Shown: positions 1 to 9,003, numbered from the stretch's first letter. The stretch is 64,000 nt of DNA from Larsenimonas rhizosphaerae (GCF_023700005.1 NZ_JAMLJK010000003.1:124001-188000), one strand, 5' to 3'. The notes: a model not told the origin generated them from the letters alone. Numbers and translations: made by a program.

Positions 1-1
1 G

Positions 2-304
2 TCAGTAGCCCGGGTACGGCACTATGGAAGCTTTGCATGCCGTAATATCTATCATCGTGCCAATGCCCCTCGCAGTGAACATGCAAGTGCCTCCGCGTTC
101 GACCTGGCGGCGCTCGAGCTGGCTGACGGCCGCCGTCTGGATCTGCTGACGGAGTGGCCGAAGGGTGATGCACGCAGCGAATACTGGCATACCCTGTTCA
201 AGGGGGCCTGCGATATCTTCGGTACGTCTCTTGGTCCTGATTACAATCAGGCCCATGCCAACCATTTTCATCTGGGAACACGGCGCTTTGGTCTCTGTCG
301 GTAA
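2..304 (+). CDS. Extensin-like C-terminal domain protein (3' part only)
   Basis: The reading frame is open from base 2 to the TAA at 302-304 and has no start inside the window, so this is the C-terminal 100 residues of a longer protein. The visible part carries the conserved run of the extensin-like_C family: HYGSFACRNIYHR near the start, SEHASASAFDLAALEL, a LADGRRLDLL strand, then the closing block LGPDYNQAHANHFHL and a GLCR ending. Two His residues in the HANHFH segment and the SEH motif are typical of this metal-binding D-alanyl-D-alanine peptidase-like fold. The family is usually periplasmic or outer-membrane associated and of unproven function. The N-terminus and any signal peptide lie outside the window. 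Confidence 0.85.
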   Translation, partial: SVARVRHYGSFACRNIYHRANAPRSEHASASAFDLAALELADGRRLDLLTEWPKGDARSEYWHTLFKGACDIFGTSLGPDYNQAHANHFHLGTRRFGLCR

Positions 305-400
305 TGAGCATCGGGCATGTTCGGGTGAAGTAACCTGGCCATCGGTCGTTATAACGGAAGTACTTCGCGCATCAACTGCACATAGGCCTGCGAGATCACG

Positions 401-1300
401 ATGATGGAACCTTATCGCTCATACTCTTCGTATATCGATGTGCTTTCACAGTTCGTCAAACAACTGTCGGCGGCTGAACCTCACGCACTCGCAGTGCAGG
501 ATGATGACCCGAAAGGGCATTCGCCGGGGCATCTGAAAATGTATTTTCTGGACGGTGAAAAGCATTTCATCGGTGTGCTGGGCGTTTTGAAGGTTGATGC
601 CGAACGGCTGCCACTCAATGGTTGTCTTCCAGGGGCGCCTGGCCACTATCCGGTGCCTGAAGGTCTGCATGAGTACCTGATACGCACCATTGCGCAGCGG
701 CTGGCCTGGAATCACTACAGTGATCATGGGTTTGCGACCGAATGGTTGACGCATGGCCTGTGGGACACGCTGGCCTGCCGTCTTGAAAACAGTACTCAAA
801 TGCGTGATTACACCCCTGCATTTACCGAGCCGGGCTTCCCTTATCTTGCGCGGGTAACACTGGGCGGGCAGGGATATCGGTTCCAGATCATGGGGATGGA
901 GGGTGACTTTCTGGTCGGGCGCCCGCTGCGTTCCTGTCATGTTGGTTCGGAGTCGCTTCCGGCGACCTTTCCCGGACGTGAATGGCTGGTGGAAGAGCAG
1001 GAGCAGGGGCAGGAGCGTCAGTTCATGTTCATGAGTGATTGTGCCTACCTTGTTCCCGAGGAGTGCGTCGACAAGCCGGCGACCTGGTTTGAAGCCCGCG
1101 CGCTGATGCCCATGGAGCAGGCCTGCCAGATATTTGCCCAGGTCGCCGGCCTGTCTTCCTATCTATACCAGGGGCGCATCGAGGTCGCGCCGGCTGTACC
1201 TGCAGACATGCCCGAAGCGGCATCGCGCTTCTGGCCAACGGCGATGGGAGTCACGGTACTGGGAGTGCTGACGGCTCTGACGATTATCGCCTGTCTCTGA
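401..1300 (+). CDS. Unknown protein with a single C-terminal membrane anchor
   Basis: A 299-residue protein that I do not recognise. There is no N-terminal signal peptide. Residues about 1-270 are soluble and acidic to neutral, with aromatic-rich segments such as HYSDHGFATEWLTHGLW. The only strongly hydrophobic stretch is at the extreme C-terminus (about 277-298), directly before the stop. This is a C-tail-anchor arrangement, with the bulk of the protein predicted to be cytoplasmic. It starts 97 bases after the extensin-like gene on the same strand and may be co-transcribed with it. Two consecutive ATG codons (401 and 404) make the exact start uncertain by one residue; the Shine-Dalgarno is weak (GCGAGA). 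Confidence 0.65.
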   Translation: MMEPYRSYSSYIDVLSQFVKQLSAAEPHALAVQDDDPKGHSPGHLKMYFLDGEKHFIGVLGVLKVDAERLPLNGCLPGAPGHYPVPEGLHEYLIRTIAQRLAWNHYSDHGFATEWLTHGLWDTLACRLENSTQMRDYTPAFTEPGFPYLARVTLGGQGYRFQIMGMEGDFLVGRPLRSCHVGSESLPATFPGREWLVEEQEQGQERQFMFMSDCAYLVPEECVDKPATWFEARALMPMEQACQIFAQVAGLSSYLYQGRIEVAPAVPADMPEAASRFWPTAMGVTVLGVLTALTIIACL

Positions 1301-1418
1301 GCGTTCCATCTTTTCTTGATGCATGATCGGGGGTATCCTGCCCGGTTTCCTGAATGTACTTTTCCTGCCTTGTCGTGCCGCTGGCACCAGGGGGCGGTAT
1401 GCATCAACGGAGCGCATC

Positions 1419-1910
1419 ATGGCACCACGCGTCGGAGTTATCATGGGGTCGGTATCTGACTGGCCTGTAATGGAGCATGCGACTCTCATGCTGGAACAGC
1501 TGGGGGTAGAATTCGAAACACGCGTTGTTTCGGCACATCGCACGCCGGATCTATTGTTCGAGTATGCACGTCAGGCGTCCGAGCGCGGCCTTGAGGTGAT
1601 TATCGCCGGAGCAGGCGGGGCTGCCCATCTTCCCGGTATGGTGGCTTCCCAGACTTCTCTGCCGGTACTGGGCGTGCCGGTGGAGTCAAAGGCCCTGAAG
1701 GGGCTTGATTCCCTGCTGTCCATTGTACAGATGCCGGGCGGCGTGGCCGTTGGTACACTGGCGATCGGCAAGGCTGGTGCGAAGAATGCCGGGCTGCTGG
1801 CGGCGCAGATTATCGGTACGCATGATCAGCAGGTGCGCCAGGCAGTCGATGACTTCCGTACCGAGCAGACCCGTAGCGTGCTGGATACGCCGGATCCGCG
1901 AGAACAGTGA
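1419..1910 (+). CDS. purE: N5-carboxyaminoimidazole ribonucleotide mutase
   Basis: PurE converts N5-CAIR to 4-carboxy-5-aminoimidazole ribonucleotide in de novo purine synthesis. The 163-residue product has the class I PurE signature: [14 protein letters not shown] at the N-terminus (substrate phosphate loop, SDW), then VVSAHRTPD, the glycine-rich [14 protein letters not shown] and [19 protein letters not shown] chose ATG 1419 because it gives the normal PurE N-terminus and follows a GGAG at about 1409-1412; an in-frame ATG at 1323 would add 32 unrelated residues. The partner purK follows 52 bases downstream, so the two steps of the PurK/PurE route are together. Confidence 0.96.
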   Translation: MAPRVGVIMGSVSDWPVMEHATLMLEQLGVEFETRVVSAHRTPDLLFEYARQASERGLEVIIAGAGGAAHLPGMVASQTSLPVLGVPVESKALKGLDSLLSIVQMPGGVAVGTLAIGKAGAKNAGLLAAQIIGTHDQQVRQAVDDFRTEQTRSVLDTPDPREQ

Positions 1911-1912
1911 GC

Positions 1913-1931
1913 GCGTACCCTCAGGGTACGC
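1913..1931 (+). terminator. Hairpin between purE and purK
   Basis: A nine-base perfect inverted repeat GCGTACCCT/AGGGTACGC with a one-base centre (a TCA loop in practice) starts two bases after the purE stop and is followed by TTCTTTATC. It resembles a weak intrinsic terminator or an mRNA-stabilising hairpin that could lower purK expression relative to purE. The T tract is interrupted, so full termination is unlikely. Confidence 0.5.
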
Positions 1932-1962
1932 TTCTTTATCCCGCATCGTAATGTGAGCGCTC

Positions 1963-3093
1963 ATGCATATTGGTATTCTGGGAGCTGGACAACTGGGCCG
2001 AATGCTGGCTTTGGCTGGCTACCCACTGGCAAATCGCTTCTCTCTTCTTGATCCTGCCGGCACCCCCAGCGCCGATATCGGTCGGATCATGACCGGTCAG
2101 GATGACGACACGCTGGCTGAATTTCTGGCCGGGGTGGATCTGGTAACCTATGAATTCGAGCATCTGGATACTGCTCTGGTCGAGCGTATCGAAGCGCACG
2201 TACCGGTGTATCCCTCGCGGCGTGCTCTGGCTGTCTGCCAGAATCGCGGCGATGAAAAGGCGCTTTTTTCTCACCTGTCGATCCCGACCCCTGAATGGCG
2301 GCTGGTAGGTAGTGCCACCGAGCTGGCCGAAGCAGTCAATGCGATGGGTGCACCGGTGGTCGCCAAATCCGTAACGGAAGGCTATGACGGCAAGGGACAG
2401 GCGGTACTCCATCATGCCGATGAGGCCGAGGCTGCCTGGAACAGCATCGGGCACACGCAGCTGGTGGTTGAGGCGTTTGTCGATTTCGTGCGTGAAATGT
2501 CCATCATTGCCGTGCGCAGTACGAGTGGAGAACTGGCTTTTTACCCCATGGCCGAAAACCATCATCACCAGGGAATCCTGCGTTACAGCATGGCGCCGCT
2601 GGCAGATATTTCCGATGATGTTCAGGCGCGTGCCGAGCACTACATTCAGCAGCTTCTTGATGAACTCGATTATGTGGGTGTGCTGGCGCTGGAGCTTTTC
2701 CAGCTGGCCGATGGCTCGCTTCTGGTCAATGAAATGGCTCCTCGTGTTCATAACTCGGGCCACTGGACGATGGACGGCGCGGTTACCAGTCAGTTTGAAA
2801 ACCATCTTCGGGCCATTCAGGGCCTGCCTCTTGGGTCAACTCGTGCCCTGCATCCGACCTGCATGATCAATATCATTGGGCGGGAGGTGGATGCGAGCGA
2901 GATTCTGGCACATGAAGACGTGCATCTGCACCGCTATGGAAAGAGCGAGCGGGCCGGCCGCAAGCTGGGACACCTCAATGTCACGGCGCCAACACCTGAT
3001 GAACTCAAGGCTCGTCTGGCGGAGGTTCATCCGCTGGTGCCGGATGTGCCGGCGCCGCGCTTTCTTGCCTGGGAGTCATCCCGAGAGGCATGA
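1963..3093 (+). CDS. purK: 5-(carboxyamino)imidazole ribonucleotide synthase
   Basis: PurK uses ATP and bicarbonate to carboxylate AIR to N5-CAIR, the substrate of PurE just upstream. The 376 residues match the usual ATP-grasp PurK length. The N-terminal MHIGILGAGQLGRMLALAG is the family hallmark, followed by a preATP-grasp domain, VAKSVTEGYDGKGQAVL (ATP-binding loop, about residues 130-146), and the metal-binding segment ELFQLADGSLLVNEMAPRVHNSG written here in part as NEMAPRVHNSGHWT. The C-terminal domain contains LHRYGKSERAGRKLGHLNV. The gene ends before a strong bidirectional hairpin. Confidence 0.97.
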   Translation: MHIGILGAGQLGRMLALAGYPLANRFSLLDPAGTPSADIGRIMTGQDDDTLAEFLAGVDLVTYEFEHLDTALVERIEAHVPVYPSRRALAVCQNRGDEKALFSHLSIPTPEWRLVGSATELAEAVNAMGAPVVAKSVTEGYDGKGQAVLHHADEAEAAWNSIGHTQLVVEAFVDFVREMSIIAVRSTSGELAFYPMAENHHHQGILRYSMAPLADISDDVQARAEHYIQQLLDELDYVGVLALELFQLADGSLLVNEMAPRVHNSGHWTMDGAVTSQFENHLRAIQGLPLGSTRALHPTCMINIIGREVDASEILAHEDVHLHRYGKSERAGRKLGHLNVTAPTPDELKARLAEVHPLVPDVPAPRFLAWESSREA

Positions 3094-3106
3094 CAATCCT
3101 TGAGCT

Positions 3107-3139
3107 GCTGAAACGCCCCGAAAACCGGGGCGTTTCAGC
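3107..3139. terminator. Bidirectional terminator, purK / acyltransferase
   Basis: A 14-base perfect stem (3107-3120 with 3126-3139; arms GCTGAAACGCCCCG and CGGGGCGTTTCAGC) with an AAAAC loop lies between two convergent genes, 13 bases after purK and 5 bases after the end of the minus-strand acyltransferase gene. The GC-rich core plus flanking A and T runs suit termination in both directions. Confidence 0.8.
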
Positions 3140-3144
3140 ATGAG

Positions 3145-4140
3145 TCAGGCAAGGCAGCGCCTGATCATTCTGGAGAGCCGTTTCTCAATGACTTCAAAGC
3201 TTAACCAGGACAGGCCCAGAATGACCGGCAGACATGCCAGCAGTGTCATGGCGGGGCTGATGTCCAGTTGTCGTGTCAGAAGGTACTCACCGCTCCACAG
3301 TACAATGATATGTACCAGATAGACTGAATAGGACCAGTCGCCCAGCTGTTTCAACAGAGGCAGCCGCTGAAAGTGGGCTTCCAGTGAAATGGCGCAGCCG
3401 ACCAGCAAGGCACCGGGTACGCCCCAGGTCACCAGCCGATACGGTGACTGATCGTCGAACTTCAACATGAATGCCACTGCCAGCACCGCCAGCATCAGCG
3501 GAATCCAGCGCCCCTGTGGGATATAACCGCGTCGGTATATTACGCCAATGCCGATACCCAGGATAAATTCGTACATCATGGGATTGGTATAGAAGTTACT
3601 GATAAATGGCTGTTGTGCCAGCAGGGGACACATTACGGCCAACAGACCGGCGACCAGCCAGAGGCGATACCGCTCTCCTGCCACGAATGACAGGGCAAAT
3701 ATCACATAAAAAAGCATTTCGAAATTCAGTGACCATCCAACTGGCAAAATCGGATACAGGCCGAATCCACCCGGGTTCTGCGACGGTAGAAAGAAAAGAG
3801 AGTACAGCAACTCCCTCATGCTGACGCCATAGACCGGCATCACTTCGCCGGCAAAGGTGATAATTCCCGCCGTAATCAGGGTATAAAGCCAGTAGGCGGG
3901 TACGACTCTGGCCAGGCGATGGATCAAAAAGGTATGGGAGGCCATCTCCCGTCCTGCAGTGGAGATATAAATCACGAAACCACTGATGACAAAAAAGATA
4001 TCCACACCAGCCTGGCCGCGCGTGGAAAGCAGGTGGCCGGTGGTGGTGGTGGCATTGAAGTCAAAAAAGACCTGCATGAAGTGATGAAACACTACCAGCC
4101 AGGCTGCGAAGGCGCGAAGGCCCTGTACCGAGATCAGCAT
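3145..4140 (-). CDS. Acyltransferase family 3 membrane protein
   Basis: A 331-residue integral membrane protein of the acyltransferase 3 (OafA/NodX/ExoZ) family, which transfers acetyl or other acyl groups to cell-surface or exported sugars. The N-terminus LISVQGLRAFAAWLVVFHHF holds the family motif with the conserved His, followed by GQAGVDIFFVISGFVIYIST, and about ten hydrophobic helices. I prefer the start at 4140 because AGGAAACCAACGC precedes it and the family motif begins at residue 3; an upstream in-frame start at 4233 would add 31 unrelated residues. No polysaccharide genes adjoin it, so the acceptor is unknown. Confidence 0.85.
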   Translation of the reverse strand: MLISVQGLRAFAAWLVVFHHFMQVFFDFNATTTTGHLLSTRGQAGVDIFFVISGFVIYISTAGREMASHTFLIHRLARVVPAYWLYTLITAGIITFAGEVMPVYGVSMRELLYSLFFLPSQNPGGFGLYPILPVGWSLNFEMLFYVIFALSFVAGERYRLWLVAGLLAVMCPLLAQQPFISNFYTNPMMYEFILGIGIGVIYRRGYIPQGRWIPLMLAVLAVAFMLKFDDQSPYRLVTWGVPGALLVGCAISLEAHFQRLPLLKQLGDWSYSVYLVHIIVLWSGEYLLTRQLDISPAMTLLACLPVILGLSWLSFEVIEKRLSRMIRRCLA

Positions 4141-4245
4141 GCGTTGGTTTCCTGTGGCCTGTCTGTTCGAGACAGGCTCAGACCACGGAAGCCGGTTGAT
4201 GATCCATGCAGGCAGCGAAACGTAACATATCAAGACAGAGTGCTT

Positions 4246-5577
4246 TCACAGTGGGCGCTGCTGGCTGGCTGCCATATGTGCCTGCTGAAAACACTTGTGA
4301 ACGTATTCGGGGGTAATGTTGTACTCGGCAAGTGTCGGCCACCGGATACTGATCCACTGGTCCTGCTCGTACAGCCGTGACGTTTCAAGCAGCAGGCCCA
4401 GTACTCCTTCATGGTGAAGCAGGGCGCTGCGGATATTGTCGTGCAGTGGAATGGCTTCCAGCAGCTGCTCCACGGGTATGGAAAAGAAGGCATCCAGGTA
4501 GGAGAAAAGCCCCACCATGAAAGCACTTTCCTGAGTATCCGAATCGAACTGGGCTGCCAGTTCAAAGGCCAGAAATGCACGGGTCAGTGCCATGTGAGGC
4601 AGTGCAGTGCCGGTCTGGCTGGTGCGCGTCAATGCCATTAGGCTTGCCAGGCTGCGTATTCGTTGCAGACCCAGAAGCAGAGTGGCCTGTCTGATGGAAA
4701 CGATATCGGTCGCGCGCTGGTAGTAGGCGGAATTGACGAGCTTGAGAAGTTGCACACTGAGTGCCGGGTCTCTTTCGATGATACGGGTCACTTCAAGCGT
4801 TGTAACATCCGGGCTGTTCAACACCTTCAGAAGTTTCAGTATGCCCGCATGATTCATGTCGAGCTGTTTACCATGAACCGGAGCAGGTCTTGCCAGAAAA
4901 TAGCCCTGAAAGAGGTCGATGCCTGCCTGCATGCACTGCTCATAATCGCTCTGTGTTTCTATTTTTTCGGCAAGCAGCAGCAGGGAAGGGTAGCGCCGTT
5001 TGAGCTGAATGACTGTTCTGATCAATGCGATATCGTCATAGACCGGGAAATCCAGCTTGACGATACGTACCCAGGGAAGAAAGGGGTGGTCTGCGTCGGT
5101 CTGGCTATAATCATCGAGTGCCAGCGTATAGCCTTGCTCGTACAGGTGTCGCAGTGCCTCGATATTCTCATCAGTGACATCAACGGTTTCCAGTACTTCG
5201 ATCACCAGGTGTTCGGGTCTGAAGGGAAAGTCGCCGTGCAGGGTTTCTTCGGTGAAGTTGATATAGGCTTTAGTACCGTCACAGGCCTTTTCGATACCGG
5301 ATTCGATGAATACGTTGGCAAGTACCGTTCCCGTGGCCTGGTTTCCATCCATGTCCAGTGGAAAGCAGCCGCTACCGTCAGCAGGTCGAAAAAGAAACTC
5401 ATAGCCTTTAAGTGTCTTGTTGCGATCTACAATCGGCTGGCGTGCATAGAGCACAGTGCAGGGCATAAGGCTCTGTTCATCGACAGCTGGCATGGGGGGC
5501 TTCTCCGACAGATGCTTGTACGATATTTCGCTAATATCGGCACTATCTGTAACCGCTTGAAGAACGGCTGGCCCCAT
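4246..5577 (-). CDS. EAL-like / HDOD domain signalling protein
   Basis: A 443-residue cytoplasmic protein with an N-terminal EAL-like domain (about 40-235) and a C-terminal HDOD domain (about 245-420), the YuxH/CdgJ architecture. The EAL catalytic motif is replaced by YEFLFRP, and DDFG by DDYS, while VIEVLE, AEKIET and FQGYFLARP are kept. Loss of the EAL signature implies that it no longer hydrolyses cyclic di-GMP; related proteins act by protein contact in motility or surface attachment. The start at 5577 follows CACAGGAAGCTGGC (good AGGAAG spacing); a start at 5493 after CGGAGAAG is an alternative that would drop 28 residues. Confidence 0.85.
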   Translation of the reverse strand: MGPAVLQAVTDSADISEISYKHLSEKPPMPAVDEQSLMPCTVLYARQPIVDRNKTLKGYEFLFRPADGSGCFPLDMDGNQATGTVLANVFIESGIEKACDGTKAYINFTEETLHGDFPFRPEHLVIEVLETVDVTDENIEALRHLYEQGYTLALDDYSQTDADHPFLPWVRIVKLDFPVYDDIALIRTVIQLKRRYPSLLLLAEKIETQSDYEQCMQAGIDLFQGYFLARPAPVHGKQLDMNHAGILKLLKVLNSPDVTTLEVTRIIERDPALSVQLLKLVNSAYYQRATDIVSIRQATLLLGLQRIRSLASLMALTRTSQTGTALPHMALTRAFLAFELAAQFDSDTQESAFMVGLFSYLDAFFSIPVEQLLEAIPLHDNIRSALLHHEGVLGLLLETSRLYEQDQWISIRWPTLAEYNITPEYVHKCFQQAHMAASQQRPL

Positions 5578-5607
5578 GCCAGCTTCCTGTGCCCTTGACC
5601 AGTCGGT

Positions 5608-7968
5608 TCAGCCGGTGGCGAGCAAGCCAGTCGTGCGCTCCACCTCTTCACTATCCATCAGAGCAATGGTCACCGGAACGGATTTACCGGCGATGGTATT
5701 ACTGCGCTCGTCCCTGTTGGCGATCGGAATCAGTGCATTGGTCTCGGGGTAATAACCTGCAATGCAGCCACGCGGAATATCATAGGGCACGACCTTGAAC
5801 CCGGCCACACGACGTGGAATGTTATCTTCAGCCACGGCACTGAATGCAATCATGTTGCCTGCCTCAAGGCCGTGAGCCTCGATGTCTTCCGGGTTCATCA
5901 TGGCGACCATCCGCGTTCCGTAGATATCACGGTAGCGATCATCCAGCGAATAAACCGTTGTATTGAACTGATCATGGCCACGGGTGGTAAGCAACTGAAA
6001 GTAATCGGCGTCTGGGGGCGTCATGCCGGAATCCATTTTATCGGCATCGAACAGGAAGTTGGCTTTTCCGGAATCGGTCAGCCATACCCGTTCACGGGCA
6101 GCGTTATAGATATGAAAACCGCCAGGTATCTGAATGCGCTCATTATATCGAGGAAAGATGTCCGGAAAGACGGCTTCAATCCGGTCCCTGATACGAGAGT
6201 GATCCTCGGCCAGCCATGCCCAGTCGACCTTTGGGTGAACCGGCAGGGTAGCGCGGGCAATATCGCTGATAATCGTCACTTCAGAGCGCAGGTGAGGGGA
6301 GGCCGGTTCAAGTTCACCGGTTGAGGCATGCACCATGCACATCCCGTCTTCCACTGTACTGGCCTGTGCAACGCCGGCCTTGATATCCCGCTCGGTCTTG
6401 CCAAGGCAAGGCAGGATATAGGCTTTTTTACCATGAACAAGATGGCTTCGGTTCAGCTTGGTGGAAATCTGAACCGTCAGATCCAGCTGGTTGATCGTTG
6501 CCTGTGCAACACGTTCCGGGTCGGGAATTGCGCGAAAGAAATTACCGCCCAGGCCAATGAACGCGGATACTTCGTTACGCATGATGGCCTCACAGCACAG
6601 GGCAACATCATGACCATGCTCACGAGGGCACTGGATCTCAAAGGTACTGTCCAGGTTGTCCAGCATTTCCGTGGTTGGCTTGTGAAAGATTCCTACCGTG
6701 CGGTCACCCTGAACATTGGAGTGCCCGCGAACCGGGCAGGCACCCGCGCCGCGCTTGCCGATATTGCCGCCCATGAGCAGCAGGTTGATGATCTGGTGAA
6801 TGGCATCACCACCGTAGCGGTGCTGGGTAATTCCCATGCCCCAGCAGGCAATGACGCGTTCGGACTTGCTGTAGCACTCGGCGGCTTCGCGAATGGCTGA
6901 CTGGGTCATGCCTGAATGATGCTCGATGACCTCCCATGTCAGGGAGCGGCAGTGCGCCATATAGGCTTCGAAGCCGTGCGTGTGGGCTTCGATGAATTCG
7001 TGGTCCAGTACTCGAGGCTCGCCACGCTGTTGCGCCTCATCATCCATTTCAATCAGTGCCTTGCACATGCCCTGAATGGCGGCAATATCACCTCCGATAC
7101 GCAATTGATGATACTGGGCGCTGATCCTGGTGCCGTCGGGTTTGAGCATGTCGAGTGTGCTTTGCGGGTTGGCAAACTTGACCAGTGCCTTTTCCCGCAG
7201 CGGATTGAACGTGATGACACTGCCGCCACGCATGACCAGCTTGTGCAACTCGCCCATCATCCTTGGGCTGTTGGTACCGGTATTCTGGCCGAAAATGAAG
7301 ATGGCATCGGCATAATCGAAATCATCGAGTGTGGTAGTAGCCTTGCCCACGCCAAGGCTCATGGGAAGCGCCACGGTGGTGGTCTCATGACACATGTTGG
7401 AGCAATCGGGGAAGTTGTTGGTGCCATAGAGACGCCCCAGCAACTGAAACATGAATGCGGATTCATTGGAGGCGCGCCCCGAGGTGTAAAACTCTACCTG
7501 GTTGGGGTTGCCCACCTGCTGAAGAGTCGCGCCGATATCAGCCATGGCCTCATCCCAGCTGACGGCCTGATACCGATCACTGCTTGCGTCATAGCGCATT
7601 GGATGGGTCAGGCGTCCCTGATTTTCAAGCTCATGATCAGACCACTCGCGAAGCGCTGTCACAGTGTGCTGCTCGAAAAACGCCGGCGTGGTGCGCTTGT
7701 GTGTGGTTTCCCATGCAACGGCCTTGGCACCGTTTTCGCAGAATTCAGCCATGTGGGGTTTGGCTGGATCCGGCCACGCACAGCTTGGACAGTCAAATCC
7801 GCCGGGCTTGTTCATCTTGAGCATCAGTCGGTTGCCACGGAAGGGCACCTGCTGTCGAAGCATATGCTGTTCTACTGCCTTCAGGGCCAGCCAGCCGCCG
7901 CCGGGAGAAGATGATTTGTCCTGAGTACCCAGCATATCGGAAGAGGTTTTACTTGATGTCTCATCCAT
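5608..7968 (-). CDS. FdhF/YdeP-family molybdopterin oxidoreductase
   Basis: A 786-residue enzyme of the molybdopterin oxidoreductase superfamily, YdeP branch. The N-terminus has GGFDCPSCAWPDP and AEFCENGAKAVAWE, which supply the iron-sulfur ligands. The core has GRASNESAFMFQLL, NMCHETTTVALP, GQNTGTNSPRMMGEL (pterin binding), and GHSNVQGDRTVGI. The C-terminal domain carries LLTTRGHDQFNTTVYS. Substrate and electron partner are not defined for this branch; E. coli YdeP contributes to acid resistance. I chose ATG 7968, preceded by GTGAGGTGG; a GTG at 7980 would overlap that Shine-Dalgarno. No FdhD or cofactor gene is adjacent. Confidence 0.88.
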   Translation of the reverse strand: MDETSSKTSSDMLGTQDKSSSPGGGWLALKAVEQHMLRQQVPFRGNRLMLKMNKPGGFDCPSCAWPDPAKPHMAEFCENGAKAVAWETTHKRTTPAFFEQHTVTALREWSDHELENQGRLTHPMRYDASSDRYQAVSWDEAMADIGATLQQVGNPNQVEFYTSGRASNESAFMFQLLGRLYGTNNFPDCSNMCHETTTVALPMSLGVGKATTTLDDFDYADAIFIFGQNTGTNSPRMMGELHKLVMRGGSVITFNPLREKALVKFANPQSTLDMLKPDGTRISAQYHQLRIGGDIAAIQGMCKALIEMDDEAQQRGEPRVLDHEFIEAHTHGFEAYMAHCRSLTWEVIEHHSGMTQSAIREAAECYSKSERVIACWGMGITQHRYGGDAIHQIINLLLMGGNIGKRGAGACPVRGHSNVQGDRTVGIFHKPTTEMLDNLDSTFEIQCPREHGHDVALCCEAIMRNEVSAFIGLGGNFFRAIPDPERVAQATINQLDLTVQISTKLNRSHLVHGKKAYILPCLGKTERDIKAGVAQASTVEDGMCMVHASTGELEPASPHLRSEVTIISDIARATLPVHPKVDWAWLAEDHSRIRDRIEAVFPDIFPRYNERIQIPGGFHIYNAARERVWLTDSGKANFLFDADKMDSGMTPPDADYFQLLTTRGHDQFNTTVYSLDDRYRDIYGTRMVAMMNPEDIEAHGLEAGNMIAFSAVAEDNIPRRVAGFKVVPYDIPRGCIAGYYPETNALIPIANRDERSNTIAGKSVPVTIALMDSEEVERTTGLLATG

Positions 7969-8006
7969 GAGCCACCTCACAAAAAGGGAAGAAATAAATA
8001 AAAGGA

Positions 8007-8036
8007 GCGCTCGGCTTCACGCCTGAAACCGAGCGC
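8007..8036 (-). promoter_or_regulatory. Leader hairpin upstream of the YdeP-like gene
   Basis: The 204-base gap between the divergent YdeP-like and dehydrogenase genes contains an eight-base inverted repeat GCGCTCGG/CCGAGCGC with a 14-base spacer. Read on the minus strand it is followed by TCCTTTTATTTATTT, so in the YdeP leader it could act as an attenuator. I see no match to a known riboswitch that I could defend. Confidence 0.4.
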
Positions 8037-8172
8037 CTGCGGTATAAGACAACGCCGCAACAACGGTAGTGCCTTTAAATGTAGGTGGTCGGCGGCGTGA
8101 TGACGAGCCGCATTCAGCACTTTTTGGTTAAAGTAGGGAAATCGAGGGTCGTTCGTACTACAGGAGAAGACT

Positions 8173-9003
8173 ATGTCGCAGGTCGCGTTGATCACCGGAT
8201 GCTCCAGTGGGATTGGGCTGGCTCTGGTGCAGCAGTTGGTGACATTGAACTATCACGTGATTGCCACGGTGCGTCGTGAAGCGGATCTGGCTCGGATAAC
8301 GGCGCTGGGAGCAGAAGGACGACTTCTGGATGTAACGGACGCTCAGGGGGTGGATGCCCTTGTTACTGACGTGGAGCAGCGTTACCAGGGACTGGATGTA
8401 CTGATCAACAATGCTGGATTCGGCGCCATGGGGCCGGTACTTGATTTCGATGATAAGGCGCTGACCCATCAGTTCGAGGTCAATGTGATTGCGCCGGTGC
8501 GACTTGCTCGCGCCACACTGCTGCTCTTGAAGGCGCGTGGGGGGGTTGTTTTCAATATCGGGAGTGTCGCAGGGGAGGTCAGTTCTCCCTATGCTGGAGT
8601 GTACTGCGCATCGAAAGCAGCGCTTCACCGATTGAACGATGCCATGCGCATGGAGCTGGCTCCTCTAGGGGTCGACGTGGTGCTGGTACGCCCTGGCGCC
8701 ATCGAGTCCCGGTTTGGACAGCGAGCACGTCACGAGCTTTCGGGACGCCTGAAGGAAAACTCCCCGTGGCGGCCGTTTCGCGCCGGCATTGACAAGCGTG
8801 CAGGTTCTTCAGAACTCTTGAGCTCAACGCCGGCCTCTCGCCTGGCCGAAAAGGTTGCTTCAGCCCTTACTGCGTCGCGCCGGCCAGCCATTATCCGTGT
8901 GGGTAATGGGGGGCTTGCGTTGCCGCTGTTGGCGCTGTTGCCACACCGGATGCGCGATTACTGGCTCAAGCGTTATTTCGGATTGAACGATGCTTCATCC
9001 TGA
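8173..9003 (+). CDS. Short-chain dehydrogenase/reductase
   Basis: A 276-residue classical SDR. The Rossmann motif TGCSSGIG is at residues 8-15, NNAGFGAMG at 79-87, the catalytic Ser at 131 and the YCASK pair Tyr144/Lys148. The second half, with a C-terminal extension (ALLPHRMRDYWLKRYF), resembles the branch often annotated as steroid or retinol dehydrogenase-like. The substrate cannot be assigned. The start is well supported by AGGAGAAGACT before ATG. The 3' end overlaps the convergent voltage-sensor-like gene by 31 bases. Confidence 0.9.
   Translation: MSQVALITGCSSGIGLALVQQLVTLNYHVIATVRREADLARITALGAEGRLLDVTDAQGVDALVTDVEQRYQGLDVLINNAGFGAMGPVLDFDDKALTHQFEVNVIAPVRLARATLLLLKARGGVVFNIGSVAGEVSSPYAGVYCASKAALHRLNDAMRMELAPLGVDVVLVRPGAIESRFGQRARHELSGRLKENSPWRPFRAGIDKRAGSSELLSSTPASRLAEKVASALTASRRPAIIRVGNGGLALPLLALLPHRMRDYWLKRYFGLNDASS

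Noticed and set aside
4663-5598. Open plus-strand frame of 311 codons opposite the EAL-HDOD gene
   Set aside because: The sequence has no domain and the minus-strand product is an intact recognised protein with a good ribosome site.
7969-8172. Molybdenum cofactor riboswitch in the YdeP-like leader
   Set aside because: Only one stem is visible and I could not match the conserved core by eye; it needs a covariance search.
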